From assembly GCF_000243275.1 (NCBI RefSeq), contig NZ_CM001437.1, positions 338,312 to 402,311 of the forward strand: a stretch of DNA of 64,000 nucleotides. The letters run 5' to 3'. The position numbers were made by a program, and so were the translations under genes. Numbering within the stretch: position 1 is the first letter of the stretch; every line of letters starts with the position of its first letter. Below, one piece after another: positions 8,520-15,689 of the stretch. Source of the stretch: Myroides odoratus DSM 2801. Lineage in GTDB: Bacteria; Bacteroidota; Bacteroidia; Flavobacteriales; Flavobacteriaceae. The notes under the pieces were generated by a model, which ran no database searches, was not told the DNA's origin, and worked only from the letters and a program-made list of their open reading frames with translations.

Positions 8520-8711
8520 TTAAGAATGTTTCTGACTTACTGCAACACAACAAGTACGTGCTCCACCTTGGCAAGTTGGAGCATCTGAATCCATGGAGCT
8601 AGTGTCACCATCATCCATACAACCTTCTAATTGGTTAAGATTTATAGAATCACTAAAGCTAAATAAACCAATTGACAGAAATAAACCTGTTAATAAAAGT
8701 AATTTTTTCAT
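8520..8711 (-). CDS. Small secreted Cys-rich peptide precursor (NVEALA-like)
   Basis: 63 aa from ATG 8711. An upstream TTG in frame lies inside the promoter, so the ATG is the better start. Residues 1-20 (MKKLLLLTGLFLSIGLFSFS) form a signal peptide without a lipobox. The mature part of about 42 residues is acidic and Ser/Asp-rich (MDDGDTSSMDSDAP), with four cysteines in the pattern C-x16-C-x6-CC and the segment LNQLEGC just after the signal. Size, signal, cysteines and neighbouring propeller resemble the NVEALA family of Bacteroidetes secreted peptides, but the literal NVEALA motif is absent. It leads a four-gene operon with its own promoter. Possible roles are a bacteriocin-like peptide, signal or surface ligand; none is shown. 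Confidence 0.75.
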   Translation of the reverse strand: MKKLLLLTGLFLSIGLFSFSDSINLNQLEGCMDDGDTSSMDSDAPTCQGGARTCCVAVSQKHS

Positions 8712-8732
8712 TGTTAAATTTTTAAATTTACG

Positions 8733-8764
8733 CAAATCTATTTGTTTAAAATAACAAAAACAAA
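8733..8764 (-). promoter_or_regulatory. Promoter of the peptide/propeller/MauE/barrel operon
   Basis: On the minus strand, TTTG (8764-8761), a 20-base spacer and TAGATTTG (8740-8733) match the Bacteroidetes -33 TTTG / -7 TAnnTTTG promoter. Transcription would begin near 8726, leaving a leader of about 15 bases before ATG 8711. Confidence 0.65.
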
Positions 8765-9259
8765 CTCTTAAACTTATAATATATATTGAATATAATAAAA
8801 AGAATATGGAATTAATAGATTTACATCTTATAAAAATCTAATACAAAGCTAAATAGCAATATTTCGTATGAATAATTACTCTATTAAATTATCGGATTTT
8901 AACAATTAATAGATAATGAGGCTTATTTAATGAAATAACTACCCCCTTTCTTTATTCTTTTACAAATCAATACAAAGAATCTATTAACAAATGTTGCATT
9001 GATTGAATTCCTGGTAAGTTTAAATTATTTAGTTACAGTATATCTACTGCCAATAGTATGTTAAAAGATAATTGTAGATATTAAGTTAGTATCACAGAAT
9101 AACCTTCTGATATATTATTAACAGCTAAGATTTAATATTATAGTTATCGAGATGTGTCTTTGTCCTTACAAATTGAAAAATTTTCAGTATCAAAGACCAC
9201 TCGTTTTTCTCCCGAAGGTCGCAAAATTAGTAAGACAATTATTTAAGATTATATTAAAT
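8765..9259. other. AT-rich intergenic stretch, no gene recognised
   Basis: About 500 bases between the cassette promoter and the DUF6922 terminator. Short open frames here lack family resemblance or a plausible start. I see no tRNA, no repeat shared with other parts of the window and no strong hairpin. Confidence 0.5.
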
Positions 9260-9299
9260 AAAAAAGGTAGAATACCATCCATAGTAATTCTACCTTTTT
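9260..9299 (-). terminator. Terminator hairpin, copy 1 of a 40-bp exact repeat
   Basis: AAAAAGGTAGAAT pairs with ATTCTACCTTTTT around ACCATCCATAGTA, with A/T runs on each side. It ends the DUF6922 gene. The same 40 bases occur at 13718-13757 on the same strand. Confidence 0.85.
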
Positions 9300-9305
9300 T
9301 ATTGT

Positions 9306-9623
9306 TTATATCCAATGATAGGATTTGTCTTTTCTGTTTTGATAACAAAACATATCTTCTTTTCTAAGTTCTGGAAAAAATTTAATAGCTCTTTCAATAG
9401 CGTAATTAGGTAAGAACGTAATCTCTTTATATATTGTAAAAAGCACTTTTTCTTTGCTATAAAGTCGAACTATTTCATCTATTTCACTTTGATCTCCACG
9501 TTCAATTACACGTGCTATAATGGGAATATATGCTTTCTGATAATCAAGATTATTAATATCAGTATCCCAAAATAATTGAGTCCCTAAAGTTGAAATAGCT
9601 GTTAGTTTTTGCCCTTTTTTCAT
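9306..9623 (-). CDS. DUF6922 domain protein
   Basis: 105 aa, cytosolic and soluble. It contains LFWDTDINNLDYQKAYIPII followed by ARVIERGD, then a helical stretch ending NYAIERAIKFFPELRK. The FWD..D...D(W/Y)xK...ERVLERG pattern is the signature of DUF6922, small Bacteroidetes proteins often found beside nucleotidyltransferase toxin/antitoxin or abortive-infection genes. I see no nucleotidyltransferase partner next to it. The nearest genes are the two large putative nucleotidyltransferase/HEPN-like proteins upstream, on the same strand. Its terminator and 3' tail are duplicated at 13.7-13.8 kb. An antitoxin-like DNA-binding role is only an inference. Confidence 0.7.
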   Translation of the reverse strand: MKKGQKLTAISTLGTQLFWDTDINNLDYQKAYIPIIARVIERGDQSEIDEIVRLYSKEKVLFTIYKEITFLPNYAIERAIKFFPELRKEDMFCYQNRKDKSYHWI

Positions 9624-9732
9624 ATCATGAATGTATTGATTTTATGGGGATTAAACAACTATTTATCTGTGTATTCCTCTTTTTTAACACCTAATTTTGT
9701 GCAATTTTTAATAAAAAATATCCACATTCACT

Positions 9733-11274
9733 TTATGCATCAATAAAATCAAAAAACTGCTTTAATGAATCAATAGTATTATTATTTAAGATTAGATTAT
9801 TGTCTTTCTGTGTAGTATTCTTTTGCGTATAGGTAAGCAAAAAGGAATCTAATTGACTAAACAGCTTACTTAGCTTAGACGCATTTTCATTGTCTGCATA
9901 AATGGCTAAATCTATGAGTGTTTTTAAATTTGTTGTGTGTGGTAAATAGTTCGTATGAAAAAGCACATACATCTGTAGCTTTATATATAAGCATCTATGT
10001 AGTTTATTGGTTGAGATAAAGCCTTCCTTTTTAGGATTAATAATATTCTTCTTAATTAACTTATTAATTTTGGAGATAGGATAATCTAACTTAAAGGCAG
10101 TTTCACTATAATCACAATCATAATTATCCATCCAATGAATGGAAGGATAATACCCATTTGAGTAGATTATATTTTCTTCTTTTATTACATTTTCAAAAAA
10201 ATGTATGTTTTCAAAACTATATCTTTGAATGAAGAGTCTTGAATGAGTGATAATCGTAAACCTAACATTCTCATCTTTACAACTAAAACTATCAATTACT
10301 TTTTGCATTTCATCAACTTCTTCTTTGGTAGTAAGCACCAAAAGATAAAAATGTTTAGCAGTTCTTTCATTCTCAAAGGTAACTACTTCATGAAATTTGT
10401 AAATTTCCTCTACTCCCTTGGATTTAATCAGAGGTAGTAATTTATCTAAATACTTGAATACTTTTTTCTTCTTTGTTTTACCTTTTGATTTTATCTTATA
10501 TTGTCTTGAATCTAATTCAATTTTGTCAAGTAACTGTATAACTATGTTATGTAACTTCACCTGAACTTTCTCAAGTGCTAAAGCCCAATCATCATATAAC
10601 GCAGTTTCAGAGTCCCTTTTAATTGAATCTATTATGTAGTATAGGTTGTCGTCAGTCTTTATGAATAGAGTTTTAATTGGAGCAAAAATTCGCTCAAGTA
10701 ATAACAATCTTTCTGTGAGGTTACATTGTGTATTAGTAGTTCCAAAGAGCATTGTTTCAATGACACTTAAATCATATTCAAAGAATTTTAAATAGAGATA
10801 AGACACTCCAGAGGTTTCCTCTTTGATGAAATCATCAGAGTAAGAAGATAAAAGCTTATAAGTTTCTATGTATTTAAACTTATACTTTTTAACATCAGAT
10901 GAGTAGCAATAATCATTTGGCAACTCACAATTGTCATCTTTATAGAGCAAGAGAGTTCCACCTAAGCATAATTTGGTAAAAGATCTCCCTATTTCATCTT
11001 GCAATTCAAAATCATTATCATCCAATAATACAATATGTGTATTTTTATCTTCTAAAAGTGCTTTAATATACTCTTTACTAAATACCTTAGTAACTTCTTC
11101 TTTGTTTTTTACCCGAAGCCATAATACTTTAAGGTTATGAAGAGTATTATATAAATTATAAACTCTTCCGTACCAAATAGTAGTAACTTGTTTATCCGTT
11201 ATACTACTTATGAGCTTTTTCTCAAGGTTCTCAGGGAACTTCTGCTCTTTTAGTAATTGAAATTTAGTTTCCAT
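9733..11274 (-). CDS. Large uncharacterised protein, possible degenerate nucleotidyltransferase/HEPN layout (paralogue B)
   Basis: 513 aa, soluble, no signal. The N-terminal 100 residues (VTTIWYGRVYNLYNTLHNLK, then VLLDDNDFELQDEIG) and a middle block (KHFYLLVLTTKEEVDEMQKV, FTIITHSRLFIQRYSFENIH) look like worn nucleotidyltransferase folds. I see no GS-x-DxD catalytic triad. The C-terminus (LHRCLYIKLQMYVLFHTNYL, then PHTTNLKTLIDLA) has the shape of a HEPN helical domain, but the R-x4-6-H ribonuclease motif is not obvious. It shares layout with the 544-aa protein encoded 22 bases upstream: similar length, start METKFQLLKEQKFPENLEKK versus MKTKLEINELQG, and the middle and C-terminal blocks. They form an operon. 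Family assignment is by eye and uncertain. Confidence 0.6.
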   Translation of the reverse strand: METKFQLLKEQKFPENLEKKLISSITDKQVTTIWYGRVYNLYNTLHNLKVLWLRVKNKEEVTKVFSKEYIKALLEDKNTHIVLLDDNDFELQDEIGRSFTKLCLGGTLLLYKDDNCELPNDYCYSSDVKKYKFKYIETYKLLSSYSDDFIKEETSGVSYLYLKFFEYDLSVIETMLFGTTNTQCNLTERLLLLERIFAPIKTLFIKTDDNLYYIIDSIKRDSETALYDDWALALEKVQVKLHNIVIQLLDKIELDSRQYKIKSKGKTKKKKVFKYLDKLLPLIKSKGVEEIYKFHEVVTFENERTAKHFYLLVLTTKEEVDEMQKVIDSFSCKDENVRFTIITHSRLFIQRYSFENIHFFENVIKEENIIYSNGYYPSIHWMDNYDCDYSETAFKLDYPISKINKLIKKNIINPKKEGFISTNKLHRCLYIKLQMYVLFHTNYLPHTTNLKTLIDLAIYADNENASKLSKLFSQLDSFLLTYTQKNTTQKDNNLILNNNTIDSLKQFFDFIDA

Positions 11275-11296
11275 AATTTAAAATATTTAAGGGTTA

Positions 11297-12931
11297 TTAA
11301 TTGGTATATAATTCTTTGATGTGATTGTAGAAGTGATTACAAATATGTAGTGTGTTTATATACTGCTCTTGGGAAGGATTATTAGCAGAGGTAGATTGTC
11401 TTGGAAAGTAAGGCAGTTTTGTATTTAGAAAATAGAAAAGAGCTTCTGACTGTTCTGTATTCATTAACTGATTGCTATAATCTCTATCAGCCCATTGCAC
11501 GAGTTTCCACAAGTAACGAGAACTAGCAAAATGGGGTACATAGTTCAGCTTCTTATATAAAAATGAAAGACACAATTGCTTGAAAATACTTCCTAACTGT
11601 ACAACATGTCCAATCTGATAGATAGAACAACTAAACAAATTCATTTGTAACCATTGGCTCTCTAAGTTATCTTGGCATAGTTTCCAAAAGTCCTTTTGCC
11701 AATTAGAACTATCAGTATCTTCGGGCAATTCAAAAACAGGAAGAATAAACTTAGAATGCTTTTTTGAGGTTCTACTATATACTACATTATCATCTGTGAT
11801 GTACTTGTAGATAAAAGGCAAGAACTTTGTGCCATGACGTTCTGTCCAAGTGGTTTTATGTAATAGGCAAGTGATTTCAACTCGTTGATTAAAGTGATTT
11901 CTAATTAAGGTTGACATGTGCTGTTCCATTTGAATCTTGATATCAGCACTGACTATAAACAAAAGGAATTCTATTGAGTCATTAGAAACTTTACTTTCTA
12001 TCAAATAGATTAAGTCAATGCGGTAGCTTTGAAGCAGTCTTTTAATTACAGCATTCAGCATAAACTGTTCATATTCGACTTTAGAGAAAATTTGCTTTCC
12101 TTTTAAATCGCTTAGTAGATACTCAATTCTTGGAGTAAAAAAGTTATTGACTCCTTTTTCAAATTGTTCGCTTATAGCAGTACATAGACTTTCAACTTTA
12201 GTAAGATCATTTTCTTCGATTGTCATATCGCTATTGCTATCAACATTTAATAGATTACACAGATACGCTTTATCAATTTCATTATTGATAAAGATTTGAC
12301 TTAGTTCTGGGTAGTTATTTTCTATTGATTCCAATAGCTCTACATCTGAATTAAAGATAAAAGCACTTTTAGGAAACAACATGTTTTGAACGCTGTGAAG
12401 GTAAAGGCGTATAATATGCACATACATAATCAATAAAGCTTGAAATTGCTTCTGTTTAATAAGTGAATCAATAAAACGAACTTTATAATCCTCGTGTTTT
12501 TGCTTTATCTCCAATACCCAATTATCAAACTGTAAGAGTTGCCTTCTAATGGAGAAAGTATAAAAGTTCTGTAATAAACTTCCCCAACTACTTTCTTTGC
12601 GAGAATAAATAATAAACTGTGGATTTAGATAAAGAGATAAATAAGTAAAGTGAAAATCACTTTCAAAAGGGAATACAATATGTTTACAAAACGTAACAAC
12701 TACACCAAACTGTTCAAACACTTCTTTAGTCCAAGAAGATTCTTGTAGTTCTTGCCTTTTAGCCTCTGGTATATCTTTATTTAGAACAACCGTTATTTGC
12801 TTGATAGCTGAAAAATGAGGACTTGTTGCAAAGATTAATTCAACATTCCCATTGTTTATCTCATAGAGAAGTTTCTCTTGAACGACAAGAGGAATACCTT
12901 GTAATTCGTTGATTTCTAATTTAGTTTTCAT
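11297..12931 (-). CDS. Large uncharacterised protein, possible degenerate nucleotidyltransferase/HEPN layout (paralogue A)
   Basis: 544 aa, soluble, first gene of a two-gene operon (22-bp gap to the next). The N-terminus NNGNVELIFATSPHFSAIKQ then ITVVLNKDIPEA resembles the edge of a nucleotidyltransferase-like sheet. A second such block lies at about residues 300-390 (IDLIYLIESK, IEFLLFIVSADIKIQM, VEITCLLHKTTW). The C-terminal 120 residues (LGSIFKQLCLSFLYKKLNYV then PHFASSRYLWKLVQWAD) look HEPN-like. I recall long Bacteroidetes proteins with this pattern but not a characterised function. Catalytic motifs are not evident, so these may be binding or scaffold versions. The 227-bp gap to the divergent 180-aa gene probably carries both promoters. 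Confidence 0.6.
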   Translation of the reverse strand: MKTKLEINELQGIPLVVQEKLLYEINNGNVELIFATSPHFSAIKQITVVLNKDIPEAKRQELQESSWTKEVFEQFGVVVTFCKHIVFPFESDFHFTYLSLYLNPQFIIYSRKESSWGSLLQNFYTFSIRRQLLQFDNWVLEIKQKHEDYKVRFIDSLIKQKQFQALLIMYVHIIRLYLHSVQNMLFPKSAFIFNSDVELLESIENNYPELSQIFINNEIDKAYLCNLLNVDSNSDMTIEENDLTKVESLCTAISEQFEKGVNNFFTPRIEYLLSDLKGKQIFSKVEYEQFMLNAVIKRLLQSYRIDLIYLIESKVSNDSIEFLLFIVSADIKIQMEQHMSTLIRNHFNQRVEITCLLHKTTWTERHGTKFLPFIYKYITDDNVVYSRTSKKHSKFILPVFELPEDTDSSNWQKDFWKLCQDNLESQWLQMNLFSCSIYQIGHVVQLGSIFKQLCLSFLYKKLNYVPHFASSRYLWKLVQWADRDYSNQLMNTEQSEALFYFLNTKLPYFPRQSTSANNPSQEQYINTLHICNHFYNHIKELYTN

Positions 12932-13158
12932 AAGCTTACAGTGTTTAAGGTTAACAACTGCAAGTTCTTATCTTGGATTACGGTAATCTATTCTAAAAGA
13001 GCATATTATATCTACCTATCGTTTTTCCTTCAAACCCTAGTACTCATTATTATTAAATTAAATCATCTTTAGTTTTAAGCGTATAATTTACCGATAAATG
13101 CGAATAGTTTACTGATTTATAGTAAGGTAACTTTATGAGTAACCTAAAAAAATAAATT

Positions 13159-13701
13159 ATGAAAACGTATGATTTTACTTTAGAATCTCATTTATGGACG
13201 AAAGAAGATATTGAATGTCCGTATGAACTACTCAAATGGCTAAAAGAACTTGCCGATATAGAATATTTTCAAGAGCAATTACGCAATTACTGTTGCTATA
13301 CTTTAAGTCATAAGATGTATGATAAAATCAGTGCTTCTGAGGTTATCTATGATGCAACTGTTTTACAATCCATATTTAAAGCAGGATATAGGATATATCT
13401 AAAACCAAAGAAGTTTTATAAAAAAGGACTCACAATTTCTGAAATATCTGATGAAGAACTAAAGAAGATTAAATATTTGAATAAAGATGAATGTAAGAAT
13501 CCTTATATAGTATTTGAGAATGTTTTTAATCGATTTACTATTGAACAAGTAAACAAATCATTCTTTGATTTAATCTTAGCTACAATGGCTAATAGTAAAT
13601 ATCAAAAAGATTATTGTTGTAACGTCTCAATGCTTAACTTTAATAAAATGTTAGATGCTTTTAAACTTATTCAGCAAAGAGATACAACCTCTTATCGATA
13701 A
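13159..13701 (+). CDS. Uncharacterised 180-aa protein, divergent from the large paralogue pair
   Basis: Begins at ATG 13159 after an A-rich leader. Soluble, no membrane segment and no signal; mixed helix with Trp/Tyr/Lys-rich stretches (SHLWTKEDIECPYELLKWLK near the start, CCNVSMLNFNKMLDAFKLIQ near the end). I do not recognise a domain. It is transcribed away from the two large nucleotidyltransferase/HEPN-like genes and ends 16 bases before the 40-bp repeated terminator. Its position suggests it belongs to the same module. Codon use is as AT-rich as its neighbours. Confidence 0.65.
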   Translation: MKTYDFTLESHLWTKEDIECPYELLKWLKELADIEYFQEQLRNYCCYTLSHKMYDKISASEVIYDATVLQSIFKAGYRIYLKPKKFYKKGLTISEISDEELKKIKYLNKDECKNPYIVFENVFNRFTIEQVNKSFFDLILATMANSKYQKDYCCNVSMLNFNKMLDAFKLIQQRDTTSYR

Positions 13702-13717
13702 GTATTTATCTAAAAAC

Positions 13718-13757
13718 AAAAAAGGTAGAATACCATCCATAGTAATTCTACCTTTTT
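13718..13757 (+). terminator. Terminator hairpin, copy 2 of the 40-bp exact repeat
   Basis: Identical over 40 bases to 9260-9299. Here it ends the 180-aa gene on the plus strand. On the minus strand it still follows a leftover DUF6922-like tail, so it was probably brought here together with that tail. Confidence 0.85.
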
Positions 13758-13805
13758 CTATTATTATATCCAAATAATGGGGGTTTGTCTTTTCTTTTTA
13801 GGAAA
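13758..13805 (-). pseudogene. 3' tail of a second DUF6922-type gene
   Basis: Beyond the shared 40-bp terminator, about 40 more bases match the end of the intact gene (AGAAAAGACAAAYCCY and TTGGATATAA on the minus strand). They would encode a Lys/Asp/Pro-rich end like that of DUF6922 proteins. No body of the gene remains upstream (13806-13886 has no matching frame). It is a remnant of a duplicated or displaced gene. Confidence 0.5.
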
Positions 13806-13886
13806 AGAAAATTGCTTTATCATCAACTATACAATATAGGCAACAATGTATCTTATTTGATGATTACAAAAGACATTTAGTATTTT

Positions 13887-14558
13887 CTACTCTATTTTTA
13901 CAGCCTCATCAAATTTGCCATTCTCTCCATACATTCCCAAATTACCATTTTCTTCTAGTATATAATACTCCCCAAATCCATTATCATCCGTTAATTGCAT
14001 TTTCCCTTTTTTGGACGATACCTTTACTTTTTTTACAGACTCTCCTCCATCAGAAAACTTTATTGTCATATACTTTATTTTACCTATCTGATGATATATT
14101 AAAACTGATCCCATTAGACTATTATGACTTTTCCATTTACCTAAAATGTCACCTTTGACTTCTTCTGATTCTTCTATTTTATTATCTTGTTCAATGGTAG
14201 AACCTATTATTCTTAGTTCCAAAGAAGGTCTAAAGTGTGTATATGCCCAGTTTTCGTCACCATCCTCAATACTGTAAAAAACATACAAATTTGATACAGA
14301 ATACATATTTCTAATTGTTTCTCCAATATCTTTTAATACGTCTTCAGAAATTTTTGTTTTTAATGCAACATAGACTATACTTTTATTTAAATTAGGATGA
14401 TTTTCAACATTTATTACTTTCCAATTGTTATTTTGTGGGGTTGATTCTTTCTGAACATGTTCTTGTTCAGAAGTAAATTGTTTACTTTCTTCTTGTCTTT
14501 TATTACCACATCCTATGAGTAATAAAACAATTCCAATTAAAATAAATCTTTTAATCAT
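13887..14558 (-). CDS. Uncharacterised lipoprotein
   Basis: 223 aa. Signal peptide with lipobox LLIGC (Cys17), then a Gln/Glu/Ser-rich linker and a soluble domain from about residue 45 (WKVINVENHPNLNKSIVYVA, then a long Ile/Gly/Trp stretch EVKGDILGKWKSHNSLMGSV). The C-terminal half looks like a small beta-barrel or lipocalin-type fold (KIKYMTIKFSDGG...LTDDNGFGEYYILEENGNLG). I do not recognise a named family. It stands alone between the module tail and the XRE regulator. Confidence 0.7.
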   Translation of the reverse strand: MIKRFILIGIVLLLIGCGNKRQEESKQFTSEQEHVQKESTPQNNNWKVINVENHPNLNKSIVYVALKTKISEDVLKDIGETIRNMYSVSNLYVFYSIEDGDENWAYTHFRPSLELRIIGSTIEQDNKIEESEEVKGDILGKWKSHNSLMGSVLIYHQIGKIKYMTIKFSDGGESVKKVKVSSKKGKMQLTDDNGFGEYYILEENGNLGMYGENGKFDEAVKIE

Positions 14559-14659
14559 AATAATCGTTTTCGTTAAATATTATTCAAACATATAAATAAT
14601 AAATACTTTATTGATATAGTTTTCCATAATCTCTTGTCAACTTAAATAAAGTCCAACAA

Positions 14660-14687
14660 AAAAGCCTAACCAGTAGATTAAGCTTTT
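14660..14687 (-). terminator. Terminator after the XRE regulator
   Basis: AAAAGCCTAA (14660-14669) pairs with TTAAGCTTTT (14678-14687) with one mismatch. It lies about 20 bases past the regulator's stop codon. Confidence 0.55.
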
Positions 14688-14708
14688 ATAATATATCTAG
14701 TTTTTTAT

Positions 14709-15107
14709 CTATTTACTTTGAATCAACTTTTCTAAGCGATTCATCATCTCATCTTTTTCTTTAAGCATACGCTCATACAGAGCAATCTTTTCATTGTGTA
14801 ATTGCACAATTGCTTCAACTGGATTTATATTGCAGTATAAGTTAATTGCTGAATTTTCTGTAAAAGTATTCGAGATAATATTTACTGCTTGTTCTTCATC
14901 AAAATTTTCAATTGCTTCAACAGGTATCTTAAGTACCTTAGAAATCTGTTGTAACAATGAGTTATCAATGATTTCTTTCTGTTCCAGTAGAGATATCTTC
15001 TTTTGATTCCAATCATCTCCTAAATCAAAAGCAAGAACCTCTTGCTTGATTCCAAGCATTTCTCTAAAACGCTTTACATTTCTTCCTTGATGTATTTTAT
15101 GTTCCAT
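14709..15107 (-). CDS. XRE-family transcriptional regulator
   Basis: 132 aa from ATG 15107 (an upstream TTG in frame is less likely). A helix-turn-helix occupies residues about 8-60: NVKRFREMLGIKQEVLAFDL, then WNQKKISLLEQKE and LLQQISKVLKIPVEAIENF, the usual XRE fold. The C-terminal 40 residues are a heptad-rich coiled coil (HNEKIALYERMLKEKDEMMN RLEKLIQSK) that probably dimerises the protein. Such regulators commonly sit beside integrases in flavobacterial islands and may control excision. It is divergent from the excisionase-like gene with a 217-bp gap. Confidence 0.85.
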   Translation of the reverse strand: MEHKIHQGRNVKRFREMLGIKQEVLAFDLGDDWNQKKISLLEQKEIIDNSLLQQISKVLKIPVEAIENFDEEQAVNIISNTFTENSAINLYCNINPVEAIVQLHNEKIALYERMLKEKDEMMNRLEKLIQSK

Positions 15108-15324
15108 AATTAATAGTCGAGTTAACAAGGCTCAAAGATAAAGCCAATGATTTAAAAAAGATTGAATTGTAAAGTTATAAAATAATCGGTAAGATATCCC
15201 AATATGAGAATATTATAGTTGTTCAATGGACTAGATAAAGCCAAATAGACCTAAAAAATCCTAAAAAAAAAAGCTTCGCTTGTTTCGGTCTTACTTTAGT
15301 TGTTTAACCTAAAAAACAACTATC

Positions 15325-15579
15325 ATGGAAAATCAGATTACAAAAGAAGATTTAAGATTGTTTGCTCAAACAATTATTGGAGAGCTAAAAGAAATCTTAG
15401 CTAAACAAAATAAAGAGAATTCTCTTGATTGGGTAAAGGCAAAAGTAGCAAGGCAATTACTAAGCATCTCTCCAGCTTCCTTACAAACACTACGTATCAG
15501 TGGAAAATTACAGTATCGCAAAATACTTGGTTCGTATTACTACAACAGAAAAGATATTATGAACCTTTTTAATGAGTAG
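15325..15579 (+). CDS. Excisionase-like helix-turn-helix protein
   Basis: 84 aa. The C-terminal half (WVKAKVARQLLSISPASLQT, then LRISGKLQYRKILGSYYYNR) is a winged HTH of the HTH_17/excisionase type: a short recognition helix followed by a hairpin with Gly and Tyr. The N-terminal 35 residues form a helix. Together with the divergent XRE regulator and the recombinase it forms an integration/excision control module. The last six codons lie inside a perfect 46-bp palindrome. Confidence 0.8.
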   Translation: MENQITKEDLRLFAQTIIGELKEILAKQNKENSLDWVKAKVARQLLSISPASLQTLRISGKLQYRKILGSYYYNRKDIMNLFNE

Positions 15580-15607
15580 AAGTTAACTTCTACTCATTAA
15601 AAAGGTT
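15562..15607. repeat. Perfect 46-bp palindrome at the end of the excisionase-like gene
   Basis: Two 23-base arms meet at GTTAAC (15582-15587). It begins with AACCTTTTTAATGAGTAG, which includes the stop codon at 15577-15579, and ends CTACTCATTAAAAAGGTT. It could be a very strong bidirectional terminator, but a hairpin with no loop is unusual. It may also be a duplicated or recombined end. Confidence 0.9.
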
Positions 15608-15689
15608 GAAAATGGGCTCCCTCGAATTCTGTGCTACAAATATGACAGTTGAATTATTATAAAATGTAGAGCATCCAAGGGTTTTTTTA

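Noticed and set aside
8712..8735. Longer start (TTG) for the small Cys-rich peptide
   Set aside because: It lies inside the predicted -7 promoter box, and the ATG at 8711 gives a proper signal peptide.
9152..9367. 71-codon plus-strand frame over the DUF6922 3' end
   Set aside because: Shadow of the minus-strand gene and its terminator.
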